64,000 bases of DNA from contig NZ_CP062804.1 of assembly GCF_008801925.2 (NCBI RefSeq), positions 2,046,001 to 2,110,000 on the forward strand, written 5' to 3'. The translations under genes and the position numbers were made by a program. Source of the DNA: Cupriavidus basilensis (lineage in GTDB: Bacteria > Pseudomonadota > Gammaproteobacteria > Burkholderiales > Burkholderiaceae). Shown one piece after another: positions 1-9,155 of the stretch. The notes under the pieces are model-generated. The model did not search any database. It was not told the DNA's origin and saw nothing but the letters and a program-made list of their open reading frames with translations. Each line of letters opens with the position of its first letter. The stretch's first letter is position 1.

Positions 1-899
1 GCCGGCGAGCATAGCAAGGCCGTGTCGTGAGGTGTTTTCGAAGGGTCGCAGGCGGCGCCGGTGTTTGATACGACGAAGCCATTGGCCTGAAAGTTCGCAA
101 TGATCTGGTTCTCCCAAGTATAGGAATCGACCTGGATGACCTTGCCTTGCAGGCCAGCGGCCTGCAAGGCAGAGTTCAGGCTGTTGTTGAAGATTTGCGA
201 TAGCTGGGTCAGGTTTGCCCCGCCGTCGGCCGAGGCAATGCCTTCGGGCGAAAGTCCGACATTCGGGACATTGACCAAGACGACATGCGTGGCGCCGTTC
301 TGGATGATCTGTCCGACAATTTGCGCCAGGGTGGTTGCCGCCGTCTGCACGGTCTGCGCCGCCGCCGGCAGCGCCCCGGCGCGAAGCACGTCGTTCGATC
401 CAGCCCAGACCAGCACCAGTTGATTGGCGTTGAAGCTATTGTGTGCGGATAAATAGCTCGAAACCTGCTGGCTGACGGGCATTTCGACGTTGCCGATCAC
501 GTCAGTCAGAAAATTGTTCAGGTTTGCCGGCGTTGCCACCGTGGCGCCGCCCTGCGCATAGCCGAGGCCGCCGTGGGCACTCAACTGATGCGTGATGCCG
601 ATCGTAAACGCAGCGCTTAGCGTATCGCCATAGTATTGCGCAACATCCTGAGTCCACACTTGCCCAGGATTGGTTGTGAATCGCCCTCCGCCGACCGCGC
701 TAGCGATCGGCGCAAAGGTCCCGACATCGGACAGGCTGTCGCCAAACGAGACCACTTGCAGAGCAATGCCGCCCGCCGGGCCGGACGCGCCACTGCTGCT
801 ACCCGAGCCGCCTGCGCCTCCATCCCCGCCGCATGCGGCAACCAGAAAAATCACCACGGCAAAAATCGCGACACGTACCTGATCGATGCTTCTTTGCAT
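1..899 (-). CDS. SGNH/GDSL-family lipoprotein esterase (C-terminus outside window)
   Basis: The minus-strand frame opens with an ATG at 899 and stays open to the window edge, so the 3' end is missing. The product begins with a basic residue and hydrophobic stretch ending in a lipobox (VAAC, about residues 21-24), so it is probably a lipoprotein, followed by a Gly/Ser-rich linker. The GDSL nucleophile block FGDSLSDVG is near residue 53 and the block III motif GSND follows about 120 residues later. SGNH hydrolases with this layout are secreted or outer-membrane esterases/lipases. Whether a C-terminal autotransporter barrel follows cannot be seen. A short non-coding gap separates it from the TetR gene. 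Confidence 0.85.
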   Translation of the reverse strand, partial: MQRSIDQVRVAIFAVVIFLVAACGGDGGAGGSGSSSGASGPAGGIALQVVSFGDSLSDVGTFAPIASAVGGGRFTTNPGQVWTQDVAQYYGDTLSAAFTIGITHQLSAHGGLGYAQGGATVATPANLNNFLTDVIGNVEMPVSQQVSSYLSAHNSFNANQLVLVWAGSNDVLRAGALPAAAQTVQTAATTLAQIVGQIIQNGATHVVLVNVPNVGLSPEGIASADGGANLTQLSQIFNNSLNSALQAAGLQGKVIQVDSYTWENQIIANFQANGFVVSNTGAACDPSKTPHDTALLCSP

Positions 900-1111
900 G
901 GTTTCTCCCCCGCAGGTTGGCTCATCAGCAGCCCATCAGTAGCTAGACTAGCGAAGGTCCCTGCGCGATGCCGCATGACCCATTGATTATAGTGACCTGA
1001 ACGGGCCGTGCGGTCGGTACGGTGCCGGACATGGTCGACGTCCGGATGTCAATCCGGCCCGGATCAACAAGCAGGGGCCGCACCCCGTGCAGCGAGCGCC
1101 ACTCTTCCGAA

Positions 1112-1732
1112 TCAACGTTGAGCGTCGGCTTTGCCGGAAGCTGCGGCAGCATCCAGAGCCAGCATCGCGGGCCCGATCATCGCCTGCAAGCGAGCGCGGC
1201 TGACGCCGTCGCGGGCCTGCACGGAGATGCCGTGCAACAGCGCGCCGTAGAGATCGCCAAGCGCGGCGATGTCGGTGTCCTGCCGCAGTTCACCGTTTTG
1301 CACCGCCGCATGCAGCCGGTCAATGATGGATTGCGTGCGCTGGCGGCGATGCTCCGCCAGCCAGTCGGCGACCGGCTCGTTCTCGACTGCGCAGCTGCTG
1401 GCCGCGGACACCACCAGGCAGCCATGCGGACGGCCGCGTTTGGTGTAGGTCCGCGCCGCGTCGTTGAGCAAGCGTTCGATGGCCTGCCTGGCCGACGCCT
1501 CTTCCTGCATGGCGCGATCCGCGAAACCACCTTCGCCTGCTTCGTATAGCGCCACCGCTTCCCGGAACAACGCTTCCTTGCTGCCGAACGCCGCGTAGAT
1601 GCGCGCCGAGGCCAGGCCCAGCGCCTCGACCAGCGTCGACATCGACGCGCCTTCATAGCCGCGCTCCCAGAACACGGTCATGGCCGTATTCAGGGCTTGG
1701 TCTCGATCAAATTCTCTAGGGCGTCCGGCCAT
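1112..1732 (-). CDS. TetR/AcrR-family transcriptional regulator
   Basis: The product is a 206-residue repressor. The N-terminus carries the typical TetR helix-turn-helix at about residues 12-58 (FDRDQALNTAM, then YEGASMSTLVEALG and IYAAFGSKEALF), followed by an all-helical ligand-binding domain. The start chosen is the ATG at 1732 (MAGRPREFD); the frame stays open far upstream, but that extension is antisense to the next gene and has no TetR homology. It is divergent from the isomerase/hydrolase operon starting at 1856, with about 120 bp between, which suggests it controls that operon. The inducer is unknown. Confidence 0.88.
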   Translation of the reverse strand: MAGRPREFDRDQALNTAMTVFWERGYEGASMSTLVEALGLASARIYAAFGSKEALFREAVALYEAGEGGFADRAMQEEASARQAIERLLNDAARTYTKRGRPHGCLVVSAASSCAVENEPVADWLAEHRRQRTQSIIDRLHAAVQNGELRQDTDIAALGDLYGALLHGISVQARDGVSRARLQAMIGPAMLALDAAAASGKADAQR

Positions 1733-1855
1733 GTTCTGCTCGTGATTGAATGCTGTCGCGGCGTGCATTTTACCGTCGCGGCACCGAACACGGTTGACTT
1801 CCTCATCCTTGCCATCTATTCTTTGTCGCTCGACAAACAATAGCCGGTTCAATCC

Positions 1856-2911
1856 ATGCAAACCATCAAAGGTCCAAGTCTCCACCTCGCCCAGTTCAGC
1901 GACACGCAAGCGCCGTTCAACACGCTGCCCGCCATCGCCAGATGGGCCGCCGACATCGGCTTCAAGGCATTGCAGATTCCGGCGTGGGACGAGCGCCTGT
2001 TCGACGTGAAGACCGCAGCGGAAAGCCAGACCTACTGCGACGAAGTCAAAGGCATGCTGGCCGGGCACGGCCTGGTCATCAGCGAACTGACCACGCATAT
2101 CTTCGGGCAGCTGGTGGCGGTGCATCCCGCCTACGATTCCATGTGCGACAACTTCGCGCCGCCCGCGCTGCGCGGCAATCCGCAGGCGCGCTCCGCCTGG
2201 GCGCTGGAGCGCCTCGAGCTTGCCGCCAAGGCGTCGCGCCGGCTTGGCCTGACCGAGATGGGCACCTTCTCCGGCTCGTTCGCGTGGCCTTACCTGTTCC
2301 CGTTCCCACAGCGCCCGGAAGGCTTGATCGAGGCCGCCTTCGAAGAACTCGCCAAACGCTGGTTGCCGGTGCTCAATGCCTGCGATGCGCAAGGCGTCAA
2401 CCTTTGCTATGAGATTCACCCCAGCGAAGATCTGCACGACGGCGCCACCTTCGAGCGCTTCCTCGGCCTGGTTGGCGACCATCCGCGCTGCCACATCCTG
2501 TTCGATCCCAGCCACTTCGTGCTGCAACAGCTGAACTACCTGGACTACATCGACTTGTACCGCGACCGCATCCGCATGTTCCACGTCAAGGACGCCGAGT
2601 TCAACCCAAGCGGGCGGCAAGGCATCTATGGCGGCTATACGTCGTGGACGGAGCGCGCCGGACGCTTCCGCTCGCTGGGTGATGGCCAGGTCGATTTCAA
2701 GTCGATCTTCTCCAAGCTTGCGCAATACGACTACCAAGGCTGGGCCACGCTTGAGTGGGAGTGCTGCCTGAAAGATCAGGAAGACGGCGCGCGCGAAGGC
2801 GTGGATTTCATCAACCGCCACATCATCCGCGTGACCTCGCGCATCTTCGACGACTTTGCTGGCGCCACCGTCAACAAGGCGCAGATCGACCGCATGCTCG
2901 GCATCGCCTGA
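1856..2911 (+). CDS. sugar phosphate isomerase/epimerase-like TIM-barrel protein
   Basis: The 351-residue protein belongs to the xylose-isomerase-like TIM-barrel superfamily (AP endonuclease family 2 fold). Metal-binding and acid/base residues of that family are visible: E186 and H188 in CYEIHPSED, D217 and H220 in FDPSH, H243 and D246 in FHVKDAEF, and a late LEWE at about 299-302. These enzymes isomerise or epimerise sugars or inositol derivatives with a divalent metal. It is the first gene of an apparent operon with two alpha/beta hydrolases and is divergent from a TetR gene. The true substrate cannot be read from sequence. Confidence 0.87.
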   Translation: MQTIKGPSLHLAQFSDTQAPFNTLPAIARWAADIGFKALQIPAWDERLFDVKTAAESQTYCDEVKGMLAGHGLVISELTTHIFGQLVAVHPAYDSMCDNFAPPALRGNPQARSAWALERLELAAKASRRLGLTEMGTFSGSFAWPYLFPFPQRPEGLIEAAFEELAKRWLPVLNACDAQGVNLCYEIHPSEDLHDGATFERFLGLVGDHPRCHILFDPSHFVLQQLNYLDYIDLYRDRIRMFHVKDAEFNPSGRQGIYGGYTSWTERAGRFRSLGDGQVDFKSIFSKLAQYDYQGWATLEWECCLKDQEDGAREGVDFINRHIIRVTSRIFDDFAGATVNKAQIDRMLGIA

Positions 2912-2967
2912 CACCGACATCGCATCCAATGCATCCGATGCATCCAATCCATCCACCGAAGACATCC

Positions 2968-3849
2968 ATGCAAGACAACACCCAACACACGCACACCTAT
3001 GTACGCATCAACGGCCACCGTGTCCACTGTGTCACCGCAGGCAGCGGCCAGCCGGTTCTGCTGATTCCCGGCTGGCCGCAGACGTGGTTCGCCTGGCGCC
3101 ATGTGATGGCGGCACTGGCGCAACGCGGCTTTCTCGCCGTCGCGGTCGACCCGCCGGGCACAGGGCACTCCGACCGGCCGCTCACGGGCTACGACACCGG
3201 CGCCACTGCCCACACATTGCACCGCGTGATGGCCGCGCTGGGCCACGATCGCTATCAGGTGGTCGGCCACGATGTGGGCATGTGGGTGGCCTACGCGCTG
3301 GCCAGCGACCATCCCGACGCTGTCACGCGGCTGGCGCTTACCGAGGCCGTGATCCCCGGACTTGCGCCTGCGCCGAGCATCTTCGCCCCGCCTGCCGAGA
3401 ACAAGTTCCTGTGGCACTTCATGTTCAACCAGGTAGCCGATCTGCCCGAGACGCTGATCACCGGGCGCGAGGCCGCCTACCTGAATTTCATGTTCGACCA
3501 GTGGTCCCATCGCCGCGACCGCGTAGCCGTGGACACCTACATCGCGGCCTATTCGGCGCCCGGCGGCCTGCGCGGCGGTTTCGGCTACTACCGCGCGATT
3601 CCGGAAACGGTGCGGCAGAACCGCGAACGCGCACAGCGCAAGCTGGCGATGCCGGTGCTAGCCATCGGCGCGGAGCACGCGACCAACGACGCGCCGCAGT
3701 TGACCCTGCGCGACAACGCCATCGACCTGCGCGGCGTGGTGGTGCCCGACTGCGGCCACTTCATCATGGAGGAGGCACCAGAGGCATTCATCGCTGAACT
3801 GCTGCCGTTCCTGGAAGCGCAGCAGGGAGGGCATGCGCATGGCCGTTGA
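2968..3849 (+). CDS. alpha/beta hydrolase, epoxide hydrolase/haloacid dehalogenase type
   Basis: The 293-residue cytoplasmic hydrolase has the oxyanion region GWPQTW (about residues 35-40), a nucleophile elbow GHDVG with Asp at about 102, and a C-terminal catalytic His in DCGHF near residue 264. An Asp rather than Ser nucleophile places it with epoxide hydrolases, haloalkane dehalogenases and fluoroacetate dehalogenases. The start at 2968 (MQDNTQ) follows the isomerase stop by 56 bp; the intervening sequence contains ATGCATCCAATCC-like short tandem repeats. It overlaps the next gene slightly, so the three genes are probably co-transcribed. Confidence 0.87.
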   Translation: MQDNTQHTHTYVRINGHRVHCVTAGSGQPVLLIPGWPQTWFAWRHVMAALAQRGFLAVAVDPPGTGHSDRPLTGYDTGATAHTLHRVMAALGHDRYQVVGHDVGMWVAYALASDHPDAVTRLALTEAVIPGLAPAPSIFAPPAENKFLWHFMFNQVADLPETLITGREAAYLNFMFDQWSHRRDRVAVDTYIAAYSAPGGLRGGFGYYRAIPETVRQNRERAQRKLAMPVLAIGAEHATNDAPQLTLRDNAIDLRGVVVPDCGHFIMEEAPEAFIAELLPFLEAQQGGHAHGR

Positions 3850-4777
3850 TGTAGATATCGCTCGCTTCCTGGCCGCGTTACCGGCAAGCGGCGGCGAGAC
3901 GTCGCTAGCGCAAATGCGCCACGCCACCGAAAGCGACTTGCCTGCGCTGCACGGTCCCTTGCAGGACGTGGCCGCGATCAAGATGTTCAGCGTGACAGCC
4001 GATGACGGCTACGAGATCAGGATTCGCGGCTACTGGCCGACGGCGTCGCGGCAAGCTGACGCGCCGCTGCCCGCCATCGTGTTCGCGCACGGCGGCGGCT
4101 GGGTTCTCTGCTCGCTGGCGCTTTACGACAACCCCTGCCGTGCCTTGGCCAACGCCACCGGCTGCGTGGTGCTGTCGGTGGACTACAGGCTCGCGCCAGA
4201 GCACAAGTTTCCTGTGCCGCTGGAGGACGTGTATCGCGCGGTGGTATGGGCATTCGACAAGGCCGCGGAACTCGGCATCGATCCAAATCGGATCGCGGTA
4301 GGCGGCGACAGCGCCGGCGGCAACCTCGCAGCCGCCGCAGCCCTGCTGGCACGCGACCGCAATGGCCCCGCCATCGCGCATCAGTTGCTGCTATATCCCG
4401 CGTTGGACAGCGCGATGGACTCGGACTCCTACGCCGAATTTGCCGAGGGCTACTACCTGACGCGGGACGTCATGGCGTTCTGCTGGTCGGCCTACCTGCA
4501 CGGACCGGCGGACAAAGGCTCGCCATATGCGTCGCCGCTGCGCGCAGAGCGACTCGATGGCCTGCCGCCCGCCACCATCCTGGTCTGCGAGTACGACCCA
4601 CTGCGCGACGAAGGCGAGGCTTACGCCCGCCGGCTCGCTGACGCGGGCGTCATCGTGCAACAGACTCGCTTGCCGGGCATGGTGCATGCCTGCATCCACC
4701 TGCTCGGCGTGGCGCCTGCTGCGCAATGCCTGTTCGATCGCGTCGGCGCCATGATGAAAGCGGCGCTACGGGCGTAA
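3839..4777 (+). CDS. alpha/beta hydrolase, hormone-sensitive-lipase family esterase
   Basis: The product of about 312 residues has the HSL-family oxyanion motif HGGGW, the downstream YRLAPEH signature and the nucleophile elbow GDSAGG, followed by an Asp region (CEYDPLRDEG) and a His (MVHAC). Such enzymes hydrolyse short-chain esters or lactones. Two in-frame ATGs exist at 3833 and 3839; a purine-rich AGGGAGG at 3823-3829 is better spaced for 3839. It overlaps the 3' end of the preceding hydrolase gene, suggesting translational coupling and a shared degradation pathway. Confidence 0.88.
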   Translation: MAVDVDIARFLAALPASGGETSLAQMRHATESDLPALHGPLQDVAAIKMFSVTADDGYEIRIRGYWPTASRQADAPLPAIVFAHGGGWVLCSLALYDNPCRALANATGCVVLSVDYRLAPEHKFPVPLEDVYRAVVWAFDKAAELGIDPNRIAVGGDSAGGNLAAAAALLARDRNGPAIAHQLLLYPALDSAMDSDSYAEFAEGYYLTRDVMAFCWSAYLHGPADKGSPYASPLRAERLDGLPPATILVCEYDPLRDEGEAYARRLADAGVIVQQTRLPGMVHACIHLLGVAPAAQCLFDRVGAMMKAALRA

Positions 4778-4791
4778 CCGTCAGATACCAC

Positions 4792-4812
4792 TCAGGCGCG
4801 CAACGCGCCTGA
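4792..4812 (+). terminator. GC-rich hairpin after the hydrolase operon
   Basis: A perfect 9-bp inverted repeat (TCAGGCGCG / CGCGCCTGA) with a 3-nt loop starts 14 bp after the esterase stop. There is no T-tract, so it may be a weak or Rho-assisted terminator or an mRNA-stabilising hairpin. Confidence 0.5.
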
Positions 4813-5007
4813 CGCCTCCGGATGAACCTGGTGGACGCTGGGCAGGCCAACGCGCGAATGCGGTAGGCGTGGGAACATCGAGTCCCATTTTTTACCTACA
4901 CGTTTCCCGCACTGACGCTCTATTCTGTAAACCATGCCCGGTGGCGCAGCCCGCACATGCGCGGAGGCCATCCGATTAGTTTTCCGAGGACGTGTACGTG
5001 GTCCCCC

Positions 5008-6342
5008 ATGTCCAAGAACTTCAAACACGCCCTTACGAAAGCGCCGGCCACGTCCGCTAGTCATGGTGCCGAGGGCAGCGACCGAATCCTGCTGTATTTC
5101 GGCTGGCTAACCCTGTTCATCTATCTGGCAACGCCCGCCGGCCTCCTGGTGGATATACAGACGTCGTACATACTCAAGAACCAGTTGCATGCGACGGCGA
5201 CGCAGATTTCGACATTCCGGCTGGTTACGGGCATACCCGTGTACATCGCGTTTGTTTTCGGCCTCGCGCGCGACCAATGGAATCCGCTGGGATTGCGCGA
5301 TCGTGGCTTCTTCCTGATTTTCGCTCCGGTGACCGCGGTGGCATTCATCTGGATAGCGTTTTCAGGTTTTTCATACGCGGGACTGGTCACCGGGATGCTG
5401 CTGGCAATGCTGTCGTCCCGATTTGTCGCCGCAGCCTATCAGGGCTTGATCGCACTGGTGGGCCAGGAGAAGCGCATGTCCGGGCGCCTGAGCGCGCTAT
5501 GCAACGTGGTCAGCTCGGTCCCTGTCGTTGCGGGCGCGTTTGCTTCGGGGTACATCTCAGATCATCTCGCCGCCAAAGAAGCCTTCATCCTGGTGGCGAC
5601 GGTCACGTCATTGATTGCCGTGCTGGGGCTCTGGAAGCCCGTTTCCGTCTTCGGCCAACTCTATGATCAGCCACAAGCCAGAGGCGCGGATCTCGTTGGG
5701 AATATCAGGCGGCTGGTGAAACATAAGGCTGTCTATCCGGCGGTTCTCATCTGCTTTCTGTGGAACTTTGCGCCGGGATCGGCCACTCCGCTGCAGTTCT
5801 ATCTGAGCAATGCGCTGCATGCGTCGGATTCCGTCTACTCGTACTACAACGGGATCTTTGCCGCCGCGTTTATCCCGACATTCTTGCTGTATGGCTTTCT
5901 GTGCAAGAAAGTACCGCTGAACAAGCTGCTGTGGTGGGGAACGATCGTCGCAGTGCCGCAGATGATTCCGCTGGCGTTTATCCACTCAGCCAATCTCGCG
6001 CTTGTATTGGCGGCACCGATAGGGCTCATGGGCGGCGTAGCCACGGCAGCATACCTCGATCTCGCAATGCGGTCCTGTCCGCCAGGACTGCAAGGCACCT
6101 TGATGATGCTGGTGGATGGCGTTCTCGCGCTCTCGGCGCGTGCCGGCGATCTGCTGGGCTCATGGATCTATAACAGCAGCCCAACGCACGGATTCACCTA
6201 TTGCGTGATCGCGACAACCGCAGTGTACGCCCTGATCCTGCCCTTGATCCCGCTGACGCCGAAGGAGTTGATTGCTACCAGGGATGGCGAACAGAAGCCG
6301 GGAGTCGAGGCTGAGGTGCTGAGCGAGATCCGGGAAGCGTAA
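5008..6342 (+). CDS. MFS-superfamily transporter
   Basis: The protein has about 444 residues and roughly 12 hydrophobic segments, starting with a membrane segment LFIYLATPAGLL near residue 40 and a charged cytoplasmic loop (ARDQWNPLGLRDRG) between helices 2 and 3, as in MFS carriers. I chose ATG 5008 (MSKNFKH) rather than an upstream in-frame ATG at 4957, whose peptide looks non-coding. It lies 230 bp after the hydrolase operon and may import its substrate, but this is inference. The substrate is unknown. Confidence 0.82.
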   Translation: MSKNFKHALTKAPATSASHGAEGSDRILLYFGWLTLFIYLATPAGLLVDIQTSYILKNQLHATATQISTFRLVTGIPVYIAFVFGLARDQWNPLGLRDRGFFLIFAPVTAVAFIWIAFSGFSYAGLVTGMLLAMLSSRFVAAAYQGLIALVGQEKRMSGRLSALCNVVSSVPVVAGAFASGYISDHLAAKEAFILVATVTSLIAVLGLWKPVSVFGQLYDQPQARGADLVGNIRRLVKHKAVYPAVLICFLWNFAPGSATPLQFYLSNALHASDSVYSYYNGIFAAAFIPTFLLYGFLCKKVPLNKLLWWGTIVAVPQMIPLAFIHSANLALVLAAPIGLMGGVATAAYLDLAMRSCPPGLQGTLMMLVDGVLALSARAGDLLGSWIYNSSPTHGFTYCVIATTAVYALILPLIPLTPKELIATRDGEQKPGVEAEVLSEIREA

Positions 6343-6529
6343 GCGAGCAACTAGTACCGTCTGGCCCGTCTGGCGAATGGCGTGCGCTTAAAGCAAAGTC
6401 GATCCCCGAGGTTACACCAGCACCAGTTTCCGTAGTAGACCCACAGGGGACAGATACACCGCTACAAAGACGTCGTTGGGGCCGTCGTGTTATCCAAGGA
6501 TGCCCCGGAGAAACGGATTTTCTCGAACG

Positions 6530-7054
6530 TTAGGGCAATCGACTCGTTGTAAGTGACATCGAAAGACAATGAATGATCGTTTCAACGGCCTGCTCAACGG
6601 AAACGCTAGCTGTGTCGACTACAAGATGGTCTGAATCCCATGTGTCATATTGGCGTTCAAGCACGCTCTTCCATGTCGGCAGCGTGTGGCCTGGGATATC
6701 TGCCTGTCTCTCCTCGACCCTCAGACGGTGCGCCGTCGTATCAGAACAAATCAGCTCAATATCGAAGATGCGCACACCTGCTTCGAGCGCCGCGCCTCTC
6801 CAGGAGCTACGCGTCACATGCAAGGAATTGACCGAGTCCGCGACAACGGTCATCCCCAGGCGCAAATTATCTTTTGCAACGGCATATGCAGCAAGATAGC
6901 CGGCAGGTCCGATATCAGCCCCATCGCTCCCGGCCGCAATCATTGCCTGCTCCAGCGTATCGATACGCAGGTACACTGCGGCAAGCTTGCGTGCAAGTGC
7001 TTGCGCTACCGTTGTCTTTCCGGTGCCCGGTAGTCCTCCGAAGGCAATCAACAT
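6530..7054 (-). CDS. P-loop AAA-type small kinase
   Basis: The product of 174 residues begins immediately with a Walker A motif GLPGTGKTT (residues 7-15), followed by LRIDTLEQA and a VVADSVN segment, as in the ATP-dependent small-molecule kinases of the Zeta/chloramphenicol phosphotransferase/gluconate-kinase type. The frame is open further upstream, but the upstream peptide is arginine-rich and shadow-like, so ATG 7054 is taken. It lies just downstream of an unrecognised minus-strand gene at 7093. The substrate is not known; a phosphotransferase acting on a small molecule or antibiotic is possible. Confidence 0.75.
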   Translation of the reverse strand: MLIAFGGLPGTGKTTVAQALARKLAAVYLRIDTLEQAMIAAGSDGADIGPAGYLAAYAVAKDNLRLGMTVVADSVNSLHVTRSSWRGAALEAGVRIFDIELICSDTTAHRLRVEERQADIPGHTLPTWKSVLERQYDTWDSDHLVVDTASVSVEQAVETIIHCLSMSLTTSRLP

Positions 7055-7092
7055 TTCCGGCGTTCCCTGTATTCGAATGTAAGACGGAACAG

Positions 7093-7824
7093 CTAGCAAT
7101 CGGGCTGTATCCCGTAGAAGGTGTAGAACGCCGCGATGGGGGCTTCGACGGCGAGCGCTTGCAGTGGGAAGGCGAGCGCTAGGTCTCGAACGTTTGCCAG
7201 TTTCGATAACCGTTTTTTGAAATCCTGCACAGCGCCAAGTCTGAGCGAGCCGTGGCGATCGAGAAATTGCCCCCACAGCGATACGTGGCGATACCGCGGC
7301 TGCGCAACCCTGGCGCTCGCGACGTACGCCGCGGGAAAGCACCGTTGATATGCAGGAAGGTGATAGAGCCACGAGGTGCCCACCACGCGTGTCACTAGTT
7401 GCCTGTTGCGCTTGACGTCGCCGAAGAGTGACCGAAGTTCAGCAAGCCGAGCAGGCAGGCGCTCCCTGCTCAAAGGAGATGTCGCGGTGGACTCCGCATT
7501 CCGGAAATGAATTCGCACACATTCCGCGTCCTGCATCGCATAGGAAAAACAGCCAGTTTCCGGGACCGTCGCAGACGTCCGTGAATCTGCAACTTGCGCG
7601 AGATAGAAGCGATAGGTCCAGTCGCAAATATCCGATGTACGGGTCAGTCCATCGACGTACAAACGCCAAACGGGATGACACGGGTCAAAATCCCTAGCTA
7701 GCCCAAACCGAATATAGAAGTTCGTGTAGTCGAGCAACGCTCGATCGACGGGCATCTCGAAAAGCGCCGCAACGGTTCGAGCAAAGTCAAGCTGCAACTC
7801 GAAAAAGTCCCTGCTGTAAACCAT
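7093..7824 (-). CDS. hypothetical protein, about 243 residues
   Basis: I do not recognise a family. The product is soluble, rich in aromatic residues (RFYLAQVADS, TSWLYHLPAYQRCFPAAYV) and has no signal peptide or transmembrane segment. The ATG at 7824 (MVYSRDFFE) is chosen over an upstream TTG. The stop lies 38 bp before the P-loop kinase start, so the pair is probably one transcriptional unit. Composition is slightly lower in GC than the core genes. Confidence 0.6.
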   Translation of the reverse strand: MVYSRDFFELQLDFARTVAALFEMPVDRALLDYTNFYIRFGLARDFDPCHPVWRLYVDGLTRTSDICDWTYRFYLAQVADSRTSATVPETGCFSYAMQDAECVRIHFRNAESTATSPLSRERLPARLAELRSLFGDVKRNRQLVTRVVGTSWLYHLPAYQRCFPAAYVASARVAQPRYRHVSLWGQFLDRHGSLRLGAVQDFKKRLSKLANVRDLALAFPLQALAVEAPIAAFYTFYGIQPDC

Positions 7825-8473
7825 CAGCGCCACCCCCCCGAGCAAGAATCATCAATCGCCCGGCATTTTATCCGCGTGACTGCTCCCGTCCGATGCCGAA
7901 GCGGCCGTTCGCCGGAGATGTCCTGCTCGGCGGGCGTCCACTGAGCCTATTCATAGAATTTGCCCGCAACCAGAATTCACCGTTCTATACAAACCGTATC
8001 CTCATTGCGCAGTCTACCTTAGCGCAGACCGTACTTGCCGCCAGCCCGAATTTTCCCTGCGCCCCCGGATACAGTCACACCCTTAGGTAGATAAGCACAT
8101 CGCATGCCTGAACTCCCGCGGGGAGCAGGAATTCAGGATGCTATGGGGGTTTTGCACGTCGTAATGCTCAAAGGTCCAACTGATGGGCCGCTTCATGACC
8201 GAGGCGGCCATCCAGGTGTGGTATCGCTCGCACAAAGGTCATGAGGACGTGCCACATTCTTCCGACAAGATGGGGAATCTGCCCGTTGTCTACCCCTCAG
8301 CCGCTGCATGCCCCATCGCAAAACCTGCGGCCCAGCCGCAACCGCCATCTCTCGCACTTGCCGCTTTTTCTGCCGGATGAGGTCGGTCGCGAGCAGATCG
8401 ATGCTTAGCGCGCATCACCGCGAAGTAGATCACGGAACATTCCAGAAAGCAGCTAGCACGCTGCCACCTCGCC
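7825..8473. other. intergenic region without a recognisable gene
   Basis: About 650 bp with no convincing coding frame. One plus-strand frame (about 8183-8380) and a second ending near 8408 (reading SHLPLFLPDEVGREQIDA) have protein-like stretches but neither has a clear start, ribosome binding site or family. It may hold a decayed gene. Confidence 0.5.
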
Positions 8474-9046
8474 TTAACCCTGATTCATCCGATAAACCGT
8501 GGCGCTCCAGTACCGGTTGCCATCGGTTTTCTCCTGAGTCCATCCGGCCGCCTTTAACTGCTTGCCGATCATTCGATTCATGAATCCGTGACCAAGCAGC
8601 AGAACTGGCCCTTCGCTGGCAAGGGATTGAAGTCGTTGCGCCGCCGTATCGGCCCGCATCCTGGCCTTACGGGCAGACTCGACCTTCCCTGAGAAACCGC
8701 ACAGCCATAAGACCCGGAGAATCAATGCCCATGTAAACGGCGAAAGACGCGGCAGTGTCCATCGCCCATAGGGCAGTTGCGCCTCGCAGAAGATCTCGTC
8801 TACCAGGGTCGGCGCAAGGCCCAGCGCCCGAACGGATGTCAGCGCTCGGGGCGCACTGCTCGACACAATCACCTTGGCGGTGGCGGCTAGCTCCACACTA
8901 GCCTCTGGAGCGGGCTGGTTAATGATTTCGGATAGATCATATTGCGCAATCCAGCCCTGCATATCGCGTGCTGAAACCTTGTCTAACATGGCCAGATTCG
9001 GTTGGCCATGGCGCATTAAGGTGATTTCCCTGTTCACTGTATTCAT
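8474..9046 (-). CDS. histidine phosphatase-family protein (phosphoglycerate mutase-like)
   Basis: The product of about 190 residues starts MNTVNREITLMRHGQP; the RHG signature with catalytic His lies at about residues 12-14 and a second conserved His is in LLGHGFMNR near residue 155. The family includes phosphoglycerate mutases and small-molecule or protein phosphatases such as SixA. The start at 9046 is chosen over an upstream in-frame start at 9079 because the RHG motif is then at its usual distance from the N-terminus. The substrate is unknown. Confidence 0.85.
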   Translation of the reverse strand: MNTVNREITLMRHGQPNLAMLDKVSARDMQGWIAQYDLSEIINQPAPEASVELAATAKVIVSSSAPRALTSVRALGLAPTLVDEIFCEAQLPYGRWTLPRLSPFTWALILRVLWLCGFSGKVESARKARMRADTAAQRLQSLASEGPVLLLGHGFMNRMIGKQLKAAGWTQEKTDGNRYWSATVYRMNQG

Positions 9047-9155
9047 GTCCTTGCTGTCCAGTGAGTGCAGAGGATACACGCCGCGAGTGCTTTAAAGCGA
9101 GATGGTGGGAACCGATTGCGCTGCCGCTCGAGGCGACGGGCCATGCAGCGGTGTG

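Noticed and set aside
1732..2965. N-terminal extension of the TetR frame through the isomerase gene
   Set aside because: Antisense to a well-supported gene; the TetR motif begins at MAGRPREFD, so 1732 is used.
8183..8408. Short plus-strand frames in the 7.8-8.5 kb gap
   Set aside because: No ribosome binding site, no homology I can name; may be a decayed gene, left as intergenic.
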